Source: Christensenella sp. UBA1685 | GTDB lineage: Bacteria > Bacillota > Clostridia > Christensenellales > CAG-138 | Direction: 5' to 3' | NCBI GenBank assembly: GCA_002320595.1 | Contig: DCKB01000003.1 | Location: 17,185 to 81,184, forward strand | Length of the DNA: 64,000 bases | Shown here: positions 1-8,598 of the stretch, piece by piece | Numbering within the stretch: position 1 is the first letter of the stretch | How the letters are laid out: every line of letters starts with the position of its first letter | Notes under the pieces: generated by a model | The model's input: the letters and a program-made list of their open reading frames with translations, nothing else | Told to the model about the DNA's origin: nothing | The model's database searches: none | Position numbers and translations under genes: made by a program

Positions 1-629
1 GCGCCTGTGCCGAAACCGGCTTTGCGAGCGCTTCCGCCCTGCGTGAAGCCGCCGAACGCTGCGATATGCTTTTGCTGCGCAGCGCCGCGCCGGCGCAGGT
101 CGCCGCAGAAATCGAGGCCGCGGTCATGGCGCTCCATGCGCCCAAAAGCGCCGCGCACCTTTCCGATGCGATCCTGTATGCATTGCGCAGGGAGGCGCGC
201 ACAGCGCTTGCCTCCCTCCCAGATGTCAGCGAAGGGTTGGAAAACGTGCTGTACGAAAAAGCGCGCTCCTGCACGGACTATCCCGCCTTCCTTGCCGCCG
301 TCAAAACGAAGCGTTACACGCTTGCGCGCCTCCGGCGCATCTCCATGCATGCGCTTCTCGGCGTGGACAAAGCGTTTTTTGCCCGCCATCCCGCGCCGCG
401 CTACCTGCGCGTGCTCGGCGTGCGGCGGGATGCGCTTGCGCTGCTCTCCGCGCTTTCCGAACGCGCTTCGCTCCCGGTCGTCACAGGCTATCAGGACTAT
501 GCCGCGCTGGACGGCATGGCAAAAGAGCAGTTTGCTCTCGACCTTTTTGCGGGCGAGCTCCTTTCCATGGCCGCCCCCGCGCCGGAGGCCGCAAGCAGCG
601 AATTTTCACGCCCGCTGCTGATCGTTTAA
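1..629 (+). CDS. tmcAL: tRNA(Met) cytidine acetate ligase TmcAL, C-terminal part (cut by window start)
   Basis: The reading frame (first full codon at base 3) is already open at the window edge, so only the last ~208 residues are seen. The segment with EGLENVLYEKA, then KTKRYTLARLRR, then MHALLGV is typical of the C-terminal half of the YlbM/TmcAL family, which makes N4-acetylcytidine at the wobble base of elongator tRNA(Met) using acetate and ATP. The N-terminal nucleotidyltransferase-like catalytic domain lies outside the window. ylbJ follows 60 bases downstream; ylbM and ylbJ are also neighbours in Bacillus. The family call is firm, the activity is inferred. Confidence 0.85.
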   Translation, partial: ACAETGFASASALREAAERCDMLLLRSAAPAQVAAEIEAAVMALHAPKSAAHLSDAILYALRREARTALASLPDVSEGLENVLYEKARSCTDYPAFLAAVKTKRYTLARLRRISMHALLGVDKAFFARHPAPRYLRVLGVRRDALALLSALSERASLPVVTGYQDYAALDGMAKEQFALDLFAGELLSMAAPAPEAASSEFSRPLLIV

Positions 630-688
630 ATTAAAACCTGCATTTGTATTGAAACCATATCCACACCCTGCCGCGCATAGGATAAAGC

Positions 689-1753
689 ATGAAAAGAAAA
701 CTTGCTTTGTTTTTTTGCGCGCTCACATGCGCGCTTCTCATCGCATTCAACCCGGATGCCATGGCGGCTGCGCGGGAGGGCTTCTCGCTGTGGCGGGATT
801 CCGTCATGCCCGCGCTTCTGCCGTTTTTTGTGTGCACCTCCCTGATGCGTCAGCTGGGCGCGCTGCAAAGCGGCAACGCTGCGGCGCTTTTCGCGCTTGC
901 TTTCGTTTCGGGTGCACCGGGCGGCGCGCGCCTTTCTTCCCAATACGCAGCGGATGGTGACGTGGATGCCGGGCTTACCTGCCTTGCCGCTTCGCTCAAC
1001 ACCATCAGCCCCATGTATATTGCTGGCGCGTTCGCAACCGGCATGCTTGGCGCGCCGCAAGCCGCGTTCCCCATTTTAACCGCACAGTTGCTTTCCGCGC
1101 TTCTCACCGTGCTTCTTGTGCGAAAAGCCTACGCCCCTGTGCTCGCCGCAAGCGCGCCGGAGCAGGCGCTCCCGTTTGCGCGCCTGTTTGCCGCAAGCAT
1201 CGCGGAATCCGTTTCCTCCCTGCTCTCCATCTGCGGAACAATCATCTTCTTTCTTGTCCTTACGCGCCTCCTTTCAGCCACGGGTGCAATGGCTGTGCTG
1301 CTCTGGCCTTTTCGGACCCTCCTTACCCTGCTCGGCAGCAATGGAGCGCTTGCGGAGGCCGTATTCACGGGGATGCTTGAAATGACAGCCGGCTCAAAAG
1401 CGCTTGCAGAGGCCGGTTTGCCGCTGCGCACAGCCGCAAGCGCGGGCGCGTTTCTCTTCTCCTTCGGCGGGCTTTGTATTGCCGCGCAATCCATGCTGTT
1501 CCTGCCGGTCAAGCTCAAGCAATATCTTCCGCTCAAGCTTGCACAGGGTGTGCTCGCTGCCCTTCTGTGTTATTTCCTCTTTCCCATCTGCTTCCCCGGC
1601 GCAGCACACGCGGGTGCAGTCAGCGGCGAAACGCTTGCGGAAAACGCGCTCACCGCAACGGCCATCTTTGCCGTTTCGCTGCTCGGCGTGGGGACGGTTC
1701 TGTTGTTCTCGGCCATAGCGGGAAAGCGCAAACGCCTGCGCACACGAAAATAA
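689..1753 (+). CDS. ylbJ: Sporulation integral membrane protein YlbJ
   Basis: This 354-residue protein has about eight hydrophobic segments and the YlbJ/nucleoside-recognition (Gate) features: an N-terminal PALLPFFV segment and the glycine-rich GAPGGARL motif near residue 75. In Bacillus, YlbJ is a sigma-E-dependent membrane protein needed for a proper spore cortex. The ATG at 689 follows a weak TAGGAT ribosome site. It lies just downstream of tmcAL. Together with bofA, yaaL and the coat genes it supports an endospore-forming host. Confidence 0.88.
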   Translation: MKRKLALFFCALTCALLIAFNPDAMAAAREGFSLWRDSVMPALLPFFVCTSLMRQLGALQSGNAAALFALAFVSGAPGGARLSSQYAADGDVDAGLTCLAASLNTISPMYIAGAFATGMLGAPQAAFPILTAQLLSALLTVLLVRKAYAPVLAASAPEQALPFARLFAASIAESVSSLLSICGTIIFFLVLTRLLSATGAMAVLLWPFRTLLTLLGSNGALAEAVFTGMLEMTAGSKALAEAGLPLRTAASAGAFLFSFGGLCIAAQSMLFLPVKLKQYLPLKLAQGVLAALLCYFLFPICFPGAAHAGAVSGETLAENALTATAIFAVSLLGVGTVLLFSAIAGKRKRLRTRK

Positions 1754-1756
1754 ACA

Positions 1757-1792
1757 TAAAAAAGCGGCCCTGCAACCATCGCGGGAGCCGCT
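1757..1792 (-). terminator. Rho-independent terminator after the coiled-coil gene
   Basis: Read on the minus strand, AGCGGC pairs with GCCGCT around a partly paired inner loop and is followed by a run of six T. It lies 25 bases past the stop of the 1818-2606 gene and so closes the long minus-strand housekeeping cluster. It sits directly behind the ylbJ stop, but the plus strand has no T-run after it. Confidence 0.75.
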
Positions 1793-1817
1793 CCTGTAAT
1801 CCGGCCTGAAACCGGGC

Positions 1818-2606
1818 TTATTCCTCTTCGTCGTCGAAATCGATGTCCTCGACTTTCTTCCTGCGCTTGAACAGGCCGCTCAGGAAGCCGCCTTTTGCGT
1901 CATCCTCAAACTCGTCTTCATCATCGAAGCCATCATCATATGCCTCATCAATCGGTTCGGGCGCAGGCTTCGCCCTCCGGCGCGCGGGCTGCGGCGCTGC
2001 CGTCTGATCAGCGGCAGGTTGGTATTCCGGCTGCGGCGCTGCGGGGGCAGCCGGTTCACTCTGTTGGGTACGCGCATCAAGATCCTTCCGGTTGAGAGCA
2101 ACGAGCTGCTTATATTCGCCAAGGAAGCTCTCGAGGTCTTTCAAAACGTCGTCCGCATAGCATTTTGCGTTTTCAAACACAAGGCTTGCGTTCGCTTCCG
2201 CCTTCTTGGCAAGAAGTTCGGCGCGCCGCTGCGCTTCCTGATAGATCTCATCTTCCTGCACAAGGCGTTCATATTCCTGCTTCGCCTTCTCCACAATGTC
2301 ATCCGCAGCAGCGTGTGCCTGCGCAATCAGTCTGTCGGCCTCTTCCTGTGCGTTTGCCACAACGTCGCGCGCATGCTCATCTGCATTGTCGATCATCGTT
2401 TGGGATTCAATCATCACGCTGTTCGCGCGGCGGATATCCTCCGGAATGGTTACCTTAAGGTCTCCCAGAAGATCGATCATCTCCTCCGCATCAATCACGC
2501 GCTTGTTTGCTCCGTTGCCGAGCTTCGGCCTCGGGCTGCGCTCAATCATATCCTCAAGCTGGCCGATAATGGTAAAAATCTGCATGTTTTGCGTGTTATT
2601 GCTCAT
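1818..2606 (-). CDS. Coiled-coil protein with acidic tail, DivIVA/ATP-synthase-b-like (function unknown)
   Basis: A 262-residue soluble protein. Residues ~60-160 form a long Ala/Glu/Lys-rich helix with heptad character (NAQEEADRLIAQAHAAAD), resembling DivIVA-type coiled coils or the stalk of ATP-synthase subunit b. Then comes a Pro/Ala linker, a very acidic Asp/Glu stretch, a short basic patch (FKRRKK) and an acidic end. Its start overlaps the end of coaD by 11 bases, so the two are probably translated together. Proteins of this kind are common beside coaD in Clostridia, but I know of no proven function. A role in cell division or envelope scaffolding is only a guess. Confidence 0.75.
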   Translation of the reverse strand: MSNNTQNMQIFTIIGQLEDMIERSPRPKLGNGANKRVIDAEEMIDLLGDLKVTIPEDIRRANSVMIESQTMIDNADEHARDVVANAQEEADRLIAQAHAAADDIVEKAKQEYERLVQEDEIYQEAQRRAELLAKKAEANASLVFENAKCYADDVLKDLESFLGEYKQLVALNRKDLDARTQQSEPAAPAAPQPEYQPAADQTAAPQPARRRAKPAPEPIDEAYDDGFDDEDEFEDDAKGGFLSGLFKRRKKVEDIDFDDEEE

Positions 2607-3090
2607 CGCTTCTGACCCTTTCTGCGATTATTTTACATATTTGATCGGGCACAAGCCCGCTTATGCCGGCTCCGGACGCCATCAGCATGCGCACGGCGCT
2701 CGAGCTGATGTGTACGTGTGCGGGGTCGGATGCAAGATAAACGGTTTCAAGCTCCGGCGAAAGCCTTCGGTTAAAATATTCCATGGAATATTCATAATCG
2801 AAATCCACACCGTTTCTAAGGCCGCGCACGTTATATGCTGCACCCGCAAGGCGCGCAAAATCCACCAAAAGTCCCGAAAATACCGAAACGGGTGCGTTAT
2901 CAATCCCTGCTTCGCGCACGGCAGAGCGGATCATTGCGCAGCGTTCCTCCGGGGAAAACAGCGGATGCTTCTCCGGGTTAACGAGCACGCCCACATGCAC
3001 CTCGTCAAACAGCGCCGCCGCGCGGCGCAACACGTCCATATGGCCGATGGTAAACGGGTCGAACGACCCGGCGAATACCGCCTTTTTCAT
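2596..3090 (-). CDS. coaD: Pantetheine-phosphate adenylyltransferase (PPAT)
   Basis: A 164-residue enzyme of usual family length that joins ATP and 4'-phosphopantetheine to form dephospho-CoA. The nucleotidyltransferase signature GSFDPFTIGH is at residues 8-17 and the second motif ISSSAVR is near residue 130. The start at 3090 overlaps the rsmD stop as ATGA. An in-frame start 57 bases upstream would add a non-homologous extension and was not used. rsmD-coaD adjacency is very common in Bacillota. Together with coaX it implies a complete coenzyme A route. Confidence 0.95.
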   Translation of the reverse strand: MKKAVFAGSFDPFTIGHMDVLRRAAALFDEVHVGVLVNPEKHPLFSPEERCAMIRSAVREAGIDNAPVSVFSGLLVDFARLAGAAYNVRGLRNGVDFDYEYSMEYFNRRLSPELETVYLASDPAHVHISSSAVRMLMASGAGISGLVPDQICKIIAERVRSDEQ

Positions 3091-3641
3091 GCACGCTCCT
3101 CCTCGAAGATGGAAAGGCCCGCAATCCCATATTTCCTTCGGTCGCAAAGCGTGAAGCCCGGGGGCGTTTCAGGCGGCAGGTTCGCCGCATGCTCTGCAAT
3201 GATGCGGCAGCCCGGAGCAAGCACCTCTGCCGTTTTCAGCGCGGCAAGCGTTTCTTCCAAAAACCCCGCGCGATACGGCGGATCAAGAAACACAAGCCCG
3301 AATCGGAACCCTGCACGCGCCGCAGCTTGAATTGCCGCACGGTAATCCAGCGAATATATGGTGGATTGCCGCAAAAAGCCCAGTTTTTCAACGTTTGTGC
3401 GCACAGCCGTAGCGCTCTCGCGCGCCGCATCGTTAAACACGGCATGCTCAGCGCCGCGGGAAAGCGCTTCCAAGCCCAGATTTCCTGAGCCTGCGAACAG
3501 GTCGAGTACGGTTTTTCCCGCAATCTCGAACTGGATGATGCCAAAAAGCGATTCCTTGACCCTGTCAAGCGTGGGACGCGTATCGCGGCCTTTCGGCACT
3601 GCGATGGGTTGCCCGCGCTTTGTGCCGGCTATGATGCGCAA
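3087..3641 (-). CDS. rsmD: 16S rRNA (guanine(966)-N2)-methyltransferase
   Basis: The protein has the conserved start RIIAGTKRG, the SAM-binding motif DLFAGSGNLGLEALSRGA and the catalytic motif LDPPY near residue 118, all diagnostic of RsmD, which methylates G966 of 16S rRNA. I chose the TTG at 3641: it gives the canonical N-terminus and sits six bases after a clear GGAGG. An upstream TTG at 3656 would overlap that ribosome site. It couples to coaD through a 4-base ATGA overlap. Confidence 0.92.
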   Translation of the reverse strand: MRIIAGTKRGQPIAVPKGRDTRPTLDRVKESLFGIIQFEIAGKTVLDLFAGSGNLGLEALSRGAEHAVFNDAARESATAVRTNVEKLGFLRQSTIYSLDYRAAIQAAARAGFRFGLVFLDPPYRAGFLEETLAALKTAEVLAPGCRIIAEHAANLPPETPPGFTLCDRRKYGIAGLSIFEEERA

Positions 3642-3693
3642 TGCTTTCCTCCACAAATGGATTCAAAGTATTTTATCATTGTTTTATCCCTGC

Positions 3694-4281
3694 TTACAAG
3701 CATGAATACATTTTATTAACAATAATTCCATTGTTTTCCGCAATTAGATCCATTTTTACATCCCATTTCTCACACGGAACCCGCTCCTGCACCTGAAAAT
3801 CGAACGCGAGGCCCGCTTTCGGGCAGGAAAGCTCCGGCAGCAGGCGGTCATAATAGCCCGCCCCTTGGCCAAGGCGGCTGCAATCCCGCCCGAACGCCAC
3901 GCCGGGAATGATGGCGAATCCCACCTCCGCAGGAAAAACGGATCGGCACCGGGCGGGAACCGGCTCCAGAATGCCATAGCTTCCGGGTGCAAGCGCATCC
4001 GGTGCGAGCGGTTCGTACAGTGCAAGGCGGTTCCCCGGCAAGCACAGTGGAAAGGCAATGCGCTTGCCGGCCGCACGTGCGGCGAGAACCGCCGGGGCCG
4101 GGTCACACTCCTGCGGCATGGCGCAATAGGCGAGCAGCACGGCCGCCCGCTGAAACGCGGGATGCGCAATGAGCTGCGCACAGGCATCGGCGGAACGCAA
4201 TGCGCGCTCCGCCGGAGGCTGTGCATGAAGGCGCGCGCGCACCGCACGGCGCACCGCCTGTTTTTCTTCCATCAGGCGCAT
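3694..4281 (-). CDS. 5-formyltetrahydrofolate cyclo-ligase
   Basis: A 195-residue member of the MTHFS/YgfA family, which converts 5-formyl-THF to 5,10-methenyl-THF with ATP. The nucleotide/folate loop GQGAGYYDR lies near residue 140, followed by a typical C-terminal DFQVQERVPCEKWDVKMD-type segment. It follows the amidohydrolase by 12 bases in the same transcript. An alternative ATG three codons downstream cannot be excluded. Confidence 0.92.
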   Translation of the reverse strand: MRLMEEKQAVRRAVRARLHAQPPAERALRSADACAQLIAHPAFQRAAVLLAYCAMPQECDPAPAVLAARAAGKRIAFPLCLPGNRLALYEPLAPDALAPGSYGILEPVPARCRSVFPAEVGFAIIPGVAFGRDCSRLGQGAGYYDRLLPELSCPKAGLAFDFQVQERVPCEKWDVKMDLIAENNGIIVNKMYSCL

Positions 4282-4293
4282 TTTTGTTTCAGC

Positions 4294-5457
4294 TCATTCC
4301 TCGTGGGCAATTTTTCCGTTTACGAGCGTCAGCACACAGCGCGCGCGGAAATCGAGCGGGTGTCCGTTGAACACGGCGACATCCGCGTCCTTTCCGGGTT
4401 CAAGGCTTCCCACGCGGTCGTCAATGCCGGCGATGCGCGCCGCATTGATCGTAATGGAACGGAGCGCCTCTTCCTCCGGCAGTCCTTCCCGTACGGCGAG
4501 CGCCGCGCACACGGGCAGGTATTGTTCCGGAATCACGGGATGGTCCGTCATCATCGCAAATTCGATGCCGTTGTCGTAGAGCGCCTTGGGCGCAGCAAAC
4601 GAAAGGTTTTTCAGTTCGATTTTGCTGCGTTCGGAGAGAAGCGGCCCCACGATGATGCCAGCGCCTTGTTCGGCGATGGCGCGCTTTAAATGCTCCGGGA
4701 TCAGATAGCCTTCCGTGCAGTGATCCAGCGTAAAGCGGATGTTGAATTCCTTTGCGACGCGGATCGCGGTCAGGATGTCATCCGCGCGATGGCAGTGAAT
4801 TTTGAGCGGAAGCTCCCGCCGCACAACAGAGAGCAGCGCCTCCCTGCCGAAATCGCGTGCAGGGCGCTTTGCGGGATCGTCCTTCGCCTCCTCCAGCTTC
4901 CGGCCGTATTCCTGCGCATCCAAAAGGGCTTTGCGCAGAATTGCAGCCGTTGCCATACGCGTCTGCGGTGTTTTGTCCGAGCTCCCATATACGCGCTTCG
5001 GGTTTTCGCCAAAGGCGGCTTTCATCGCAACCGGGAAGCGCAGGGTCATATCCTCTACGGAATCGCCCGCGGTTTTGACGGCCGCGAACTGCCCGCCTAC
5101 AACGTTTGCGCTGCCGGGGCCTGTGACGCAGGTCGTAACGCCCGCAGCGCAAGCCTCCGCAAAGCAGCGGTCATACGGGTTGATGGCATCGATTGCGCGC
5201 AGCTCGGGTGTGACCGGGTTCGTGCATTCGTTGCCGTCCGATCCTTCGCTTCCCATACCGTCCTCCCACATGCCGATATGGCAATGGGCGTCCACGATGC
5301 CAGGCAGGACATAGCAGCCCGAAACATCACGCACTTCAGCGTTTTCCGCAGGCAGGTTTTCGCCGATTGCAGCGATTTTTCCGTTTTCCACCGCAATGTC
5401 ACCCACGAATTCGGGGCCGGCCATGGTCAAAAGCCTTCCGTTCTTTAAAATCAGCAC
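4294..5457 (-). CDS. Amidohydrolase (imidazolonepropionase-like family)
   Basis: A 387-residue metal-dependent hydrolase with the beta-sandwich/TIM-barrel layout of the amidohydrolase superfamily: N-terminal GRLLTMAG, the metal motif DAHCH near residue 58, IHCHRADD and LDHCTEG as further metal ligands, MMTDHP as the catalytic aspartate region, and the C-terminal SLEPGKDADVAVFNGHPL. The substrate is unknown; close relatives are annotated as imidazolonepropionase-like or prolidase-type amidohydrolases. The start is GTG at 5457, seven bases after GGAGA. It belongs to the cluster running from nnrD to the coiled-coil gene. Confidence 0.87.
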   Translation of the reverse strand: MLILKNGRLLTMAGPEFVGDIAVENGKIAAIGENLPAENAEVRDVSGCYVLPGIVDAHCHIGMWEDGMGSEGSDGNECTNPVTPELRAIDAINPYDRCFAEACAAGVTTCVTGPGSANVVGGQFAAVKTAGDSVEDMTLRFPVAMKAAFGENPKRVYGSSDKTPQTRMATAAILRKALLDAQEYGRKLEEAKDDPAKRPARDFGREALLSVVRRELPLKIHCHRADDILTAIRVAKEFNIRFTLDHCTEGYLIPEHLKRAIAEQGAGIIVGPLLSERSKIELKNLSFAAPKALYDNGIEFAMMTDHPVIPEQYLPVCAALAVREGLPEEEALRSITINAARIAGIDDRVGSLEPGKDADVAVFNGHPLDFRARCVLTLVNGKIAHEE

Positions 5458-5475
5458 AGCAATTTCTCCTTTTCG

Positions 5476-6348
5476 TTATTTGGATTGATACACGCTGTTT
5501 TGCAGCGTTAATTCGATCATTTCCGTCACATCCCGCGCCATGAGCATCCGCTCGCGCAGAAGGTCAAGTGCCGCGTCTGCGGATGCGCCGAGCAGGTAAG
5601 AAGCAGCGCATGCCGCATCAAATGGCGCAAGCTTTTGCCCAAGCATTGCAAGCGCAATGCCGGAGAGCACATCGCCGCTGCCGCCCTTTGCAAGACCAGG
5701 GTTTCCCGTTTCATTCCACGCAAAACGACCGTCCGGCGCAGCCACCACGCTGCGGGCGCCCTTTAAGAGCACCGTGCAGCCCCATTGCGCCGCCGAGCGC
5801 AGCGCGAATGCTTTCTGGTTTTCCCGCACTTCAGGGATGCTGATGCCTAGGAGCCGTGCCATCTCGCCAAAATGCGGCGTGAGCACCACATTGCCATGGA
5901 GCGCAGCGCGCGCCTCTGTGTTGCGCGCAAGCGCGAACAACCCGTCCGCATCCACGACCACAGGCTTTCCCGCAGAGAGTACAAGCCGGAGCACACCGTC
6001 CGTTTCCGCTGCACGCCCCATGCCCGGGCCGATGGCGATGCAGGTTGCCGCATCAAGATACGGCCGCAGGAACGCTTCCGTGCAGGCATCCCAGCGTTCG
6101 CCCGGGAGCGGGGCCAGCATGGCTTCCGGCAACGCGCGCAGGCCCGCGGCAGCAGATGCGGGACAGAGAACCTTCAGCGTGCCAATGCCCGCGCGCAAAG
6201 CGGCCGTTGCCGCCATGCAGGCTGCGCCCGGCATGCTGCCGCTGCCCGCGAGCAAAAGCCCGTGGCCACTGTCGCCCTTGTTGCTTTCCCGCCTGCGCGG
6301 CCCAAGCAGCGCCGCGATTTTATCCTTTGTCAGCGTGTGCCCGTCCAT
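5476..6348 (-). CDS. nnrD: ADP-dependent NAD(P)H-hydrate dehydratase
   Basis: A 290-residue protein of the YjeF C-terminal (ribokinase-like) family, which dehydrates the damaged cofactor S-NAD(P)HX. Key motifs are VVVDADGLFAL, LTPHFGEMARLL and GNPGLAKGGSGDVLSG with the phosphate-binding GSGD. Many bacteria have a two-domain NnrD with an N-terminal epimerase (NnrE); that domain is absent here and no separate nnrE is in the window. The ATG at 6348 has AAAGGAAACGG upstream. acpS lies directly upstream, a common arrangement. Confidence 0.92.
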   Translation of the reverse strand: MDGHTLTKDKIAALLGPRRRESNKGDSGHGLLLAGSGSMPGAACMAATAALRAGIGTLKVLCPASAAAGLRALPEAMLAPLPGERWDACTEAFLRPYLDAATCIAIGPGMGRAAETDGVLRLVLSAGKPVVVDADGLFALARNTEARAALHGNVVLTPHFGEMARLLGISIPEVRENQKAFALRSAAQWGCTVLLKGARSVVAAPDGRFAWNETGNPGLAKGGSGDVLSGIALAMLGQKLAPFDAACAASYLLGASADAALDLLRERMLMARDVTEMIELTLQNSVYQSK

Positions 6349-6376
6349 CCGTTTCCTTTCCTTGGTTTACGCCGCA

Positions 6377-6404
6377 TAAAAAAGGCGGGGAACTACTCCC
6401 GCCT
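6377..6404 (-). terminator. Intrinsic terminator between acpS and nnrD
   Basis: On the minus strand AGGCGGG pairs with CCCGCCT around a short loop and is followed by six T. It sits 14 bases after the acpS stop and about 30 bases before nnrD, so nnrD and the genes after it probably depend on read-through or on a promoter I could not identify in this short gap. Confidence 0.75.
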
Positions 6405-6417
6405 GGCAGAGCGAAGC

Positions 6418-6786
6418 TCAATCTTCAACGATTGCTTGCGCCACTGCGAGCTGCTTGATGTGGGAAATGCTGACATGCACCGTTTTCCCGGTCAGTTCCC
6501 GCATGCGCGAAAGCGCAGCGTTTTGCAGCGTGGCATAGGGTTTTCCGTTTTCGTCGTGCAGCACCTCGATATCCGTCCACTTGATGCCCCGAAAGCCCAC
6601 GGAAAGCGCTTTTGCCGTCGCTTCTTTGGCAGCAAAGGTGCCTGCGATTGTCTGCGGTTCAAAATTAAACCGTTCAAAATAGGCCTGTTCCGCCGGGGTG
6701 AACACCATCTTAAGGAACGCTGGCTTCGCCGCAGCCTTCTTTACGCGCTCAACTTCGATGATATCAATGCCGGTTCCAATTACCAT
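6418..6786 (-). CDS. acpS: Holo-[acyl-carrier-protein] synthase
   Basis: A 122-residue AcpS-type phosphopantetheinyl transferase that moves the phosphopantetheine arm from CoA to acyl carrier protein. The magnesium-binding GIDIIEVERV (Asp8) and FAAKEATAKAL (Glu near 54) motifs are intact, and the end is the usual HVSISHIKQLAVAQAIVE-type strand. The ATG at 6786 follows GGGAGTGAG. A consensus promoter lies directly upstream. Confidence 0.95.
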   Translation of the reverse strand: MVIGTGIDIIEVERVKKAAAKPAFLKMVFTPAEQAYFERFNFEPQTIAGTFAAKEATAKALSVGFRGIKWTDIEVLHDENGKPYATLQNAALSRMRELTGKTVHVSISHIKQLAVAQAIVED

Positions 6787-6822
6787 GCGCTCACTCCCAT
6801 GCCTTTGAATTTGCCATGTAAT

Positions 6823-6850
6823 ATTCTACCATAGATTGCTTAAATGTCAA
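6823..6850 (-). promoter_or_regulatory. Sigma-A promoter for acpS
   Basis: On the minus strand TTGACA is followed after 16 bases by TAGAAT. It stands about 37 bases upstream of the acpS start, in the gap between acpS and the peptidase gene. Confidence 0.75.
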
Positions 6851-6862
6851 ACCGCTCCCCAC

Positions 6863-7780
6863 TTAGGTATGCTTTTCAGCGCTTTTGACCGCATCAAGCA
6901 CCGCCATGGCCATCACCGTGGGGGCGGCCGCCAGGATCGGCAGCAAAGGCTGTTGCGAAAGCGCACAGGTTGAAACGCCGAAGATCGTGTCCCCATCCAT
7001 TGAAGTGTGCACCGGGCGGATCGCCATTGCAAGGCCGTCGTGCGCCATGGAGGCAAGCTTGTTCGCCTCCTCACGCGTAAGCGCGGCATCCGTTGCAATC
7101 ACGCCGATTGTGGTGTTTCCAAAGCCAGCCCCGGCAAGCGCCGCCGCGCCCAGGCAAGGCGTTTTCACACCGTTTATCGTAGCGGCTGCAATCAGCTCGC
7201 CCGTTCCGGGATCGTAAACATCGCCAAGCGCATTCACCACCACGAGCGCCGCAAGCTTTGCACCGCCGGGAAGCGTAATGCACGCGGTGCCTACGCCGCC
7301 CTTTGCGGCATGCTCCGGCCCCATCGCTTTGCCGAGCGTCGCCCCCGTCCCTGCACCCACACTGCCGGTCTCCACCGGGCCGTCCGTCGCCGCCCTGCAG
7401 GCAAGATATCCTTCCTCCTTGCCCGGGCGCACATGCGCGCTGCCTACGCCAAGATCAAAAATCACCGCCGCAGGCACGATGGGTACCACGCCTACGCCAA
7501 CATCCGTGCCGAGATTTTTTTCTTCAAGATATTGCATTGCGCCGGAGGCCGCATCCAGCCCATATGCGCTGCCGCCTGAGAGCATCACCGCCTGAATGCG
7601 TTCCACAACGTTATACCCGCGCAGAAGATCCGTTTCCCGCGTTCCGGGTGCGCTGCCGCGCACATCCACGCCTCCGACCGCGCCTCCCTCGAACAAAACG
7701 GCCGTGCAGCCTGTCATTGCCGCTGCATCCGTATAATGGCCGACCTTGATTCCCGCAATCTCCGTAATACCCCTGTTCAT
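6863..7780 (-). CDS. P1 family peptidase (DmpA/L-aminopeptidase-like)
   Basis: A 305-residue N-terminal-nucleophile hydrolase of the S58/P1 family, enzymes that are cut autocatalytically into two chains and act as aminopeptidases or beta-aminopeptidases. Seen: GVDVRGSAPGTRETDLL, LSGGSAYGLDAASG, GSVGAGTGATLGKA and the presumed cleavage/nucleophile region GNTTIGVIATDA, with cleavage expected before a Thr. The start is the ATG at 7780, two bases after the birA stop with GGGAGAAAG inside the end of birA. A longer in-frame extension overlapping birA was not used. The natural substrate is unknown. Confidence 0.9.
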   Translation of the reverse strand: MNRGITEIAGIKVGHYTDAAAMTGCTAVLFEGGAVGGVDVRGSAPGTRETDLLRGYNVVERIQAVMLSGGSAYGLDAASGAMQYLEEKNLGTDVGVGVVPIVPAAVIFDLGVGSAHVRPGKEEGYLACRAATDGPVETGSVGAGTGATLGKAMGPEHAAKGGVGTACITLPGGAKLAALVVVNALGDVYDPGTGELIAAATINGVKTPCLGAAALAGAGFGNTTIGVIATDAALTREEANKLASMAHDGLAMAIRPVHTSMDGDTIFGVSTCALSQQPLLPILAAAPTVMAMAVLDAVKSAEKHT

Positions 7781-7782
7781 GC

Positions 7783-8598
7783 TTATTCTTTCTCCCTTTC
7801 TTCCGAATTTTCCGCATTGCGAAGCGAAACATCCCCGGCTTGAATCGTAAGGAGCGCGCCATCCGCCGTGCGCAGAAGAAGCCGCCCCAATGTATCGAGT
7901 CCCTCCGCCCTGCCGCAGCGGACGCCATCCACACCCGTTATCTTCACCTGCCGCCCCAACGTGCAGGACAGGCGACAGTATTCCTCCATCAGCGCTGCAT
8001 AGGCCGCATCCTCCCCGCAGGCGGGGAAAAGCGGCGCAAGCGCGCACAAAACTTCCGAAATCACCCGTTCGAGCGCAACCGTATGCCCTGTTTCAAGAAG
8101 GAGCGACGTCGCTGTTTCCGCAAGTTCTCCGGGAAACGCGCGCTGACCCACATTGATGCCAATACCGCAAACGATATAAGGGCGTCCCCCGCCCTGCGTT
8201 CCCAACTCCGAAAGGATGCCGGAAAGCTTTTTGCCGCCTGCATACACATCATTCGGCCACTTGATTGCCGCATCCGCACCGAACGTGCGGAGCGCGCGGC
8301 AAACGCCGAGCGCCGCCGCGATCGTAATGCGCGGCGCGCACTCCGCCGGGAATTCCGGCCGCAGCAGCAGGCTCATGCAGACCGCGGCGCCCGCTTCGCT
8401 TTGCCAGGCCCTGCCGCGCCGCCCGCGCCCTGCCGTCTGCCGGTTTGCGAGCACAAGCGTGCCGGATGGCGCGTCCTCCGCTGCGAGCGCCTTTGCCGCA
8501 AGGTTTGTTGAGGGCGTTTCCTCTAAAACGATAATGCGCCGCGCAAGGGAGTTCCCCGCGAGCTTCTCCGCCAACGCGGCGGGGTCAATCCTCGTCAT
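7783..8598 (-). CDS. birA: Biotin--[acetyl-CoA-carboxylase] ligase (no repressor domain)
   Basis: About 271 residues with the BirA catalytic motifs GRGRRGRAW (biotinyl-AMP loop) and KWPNDVY, and a C-terminal SH3-like domain. The N-terminal helix-turn-helix of bifunctional BirA is missing, so this should be a pure ligase that biotinylates BCCP-type proteins. Two adjacent ATG codons (8601 and 8598) are possible; 8598 has the better distance from GGAGAGG. The start overlaps the recX end by 14 bases. Confidence 0.93.
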   Translation of the reverse strand: MTRIDPAALAEKLAGNSLARRIIVLEETPSTNLAAKALAAEDAPSGTLVLANRQTAGRGRRGRAWQSEAGAAVCMSLLLRPEFPAECAPRITIAAALGVCRALRTFGADAAIKWPNDVYAGGKKLSGILSELGTQGGGRPYIVCGIGINVGQRAFPGELAETATSLLLETGHTVALERVISEVLCALAPLFPACGEDAAYAALMEEYCRLSCTLGRQVKITGVDGVRCGRAEGLDTLGRLLLRTADGALLTIQAGDVSLRNAENSEEREKE

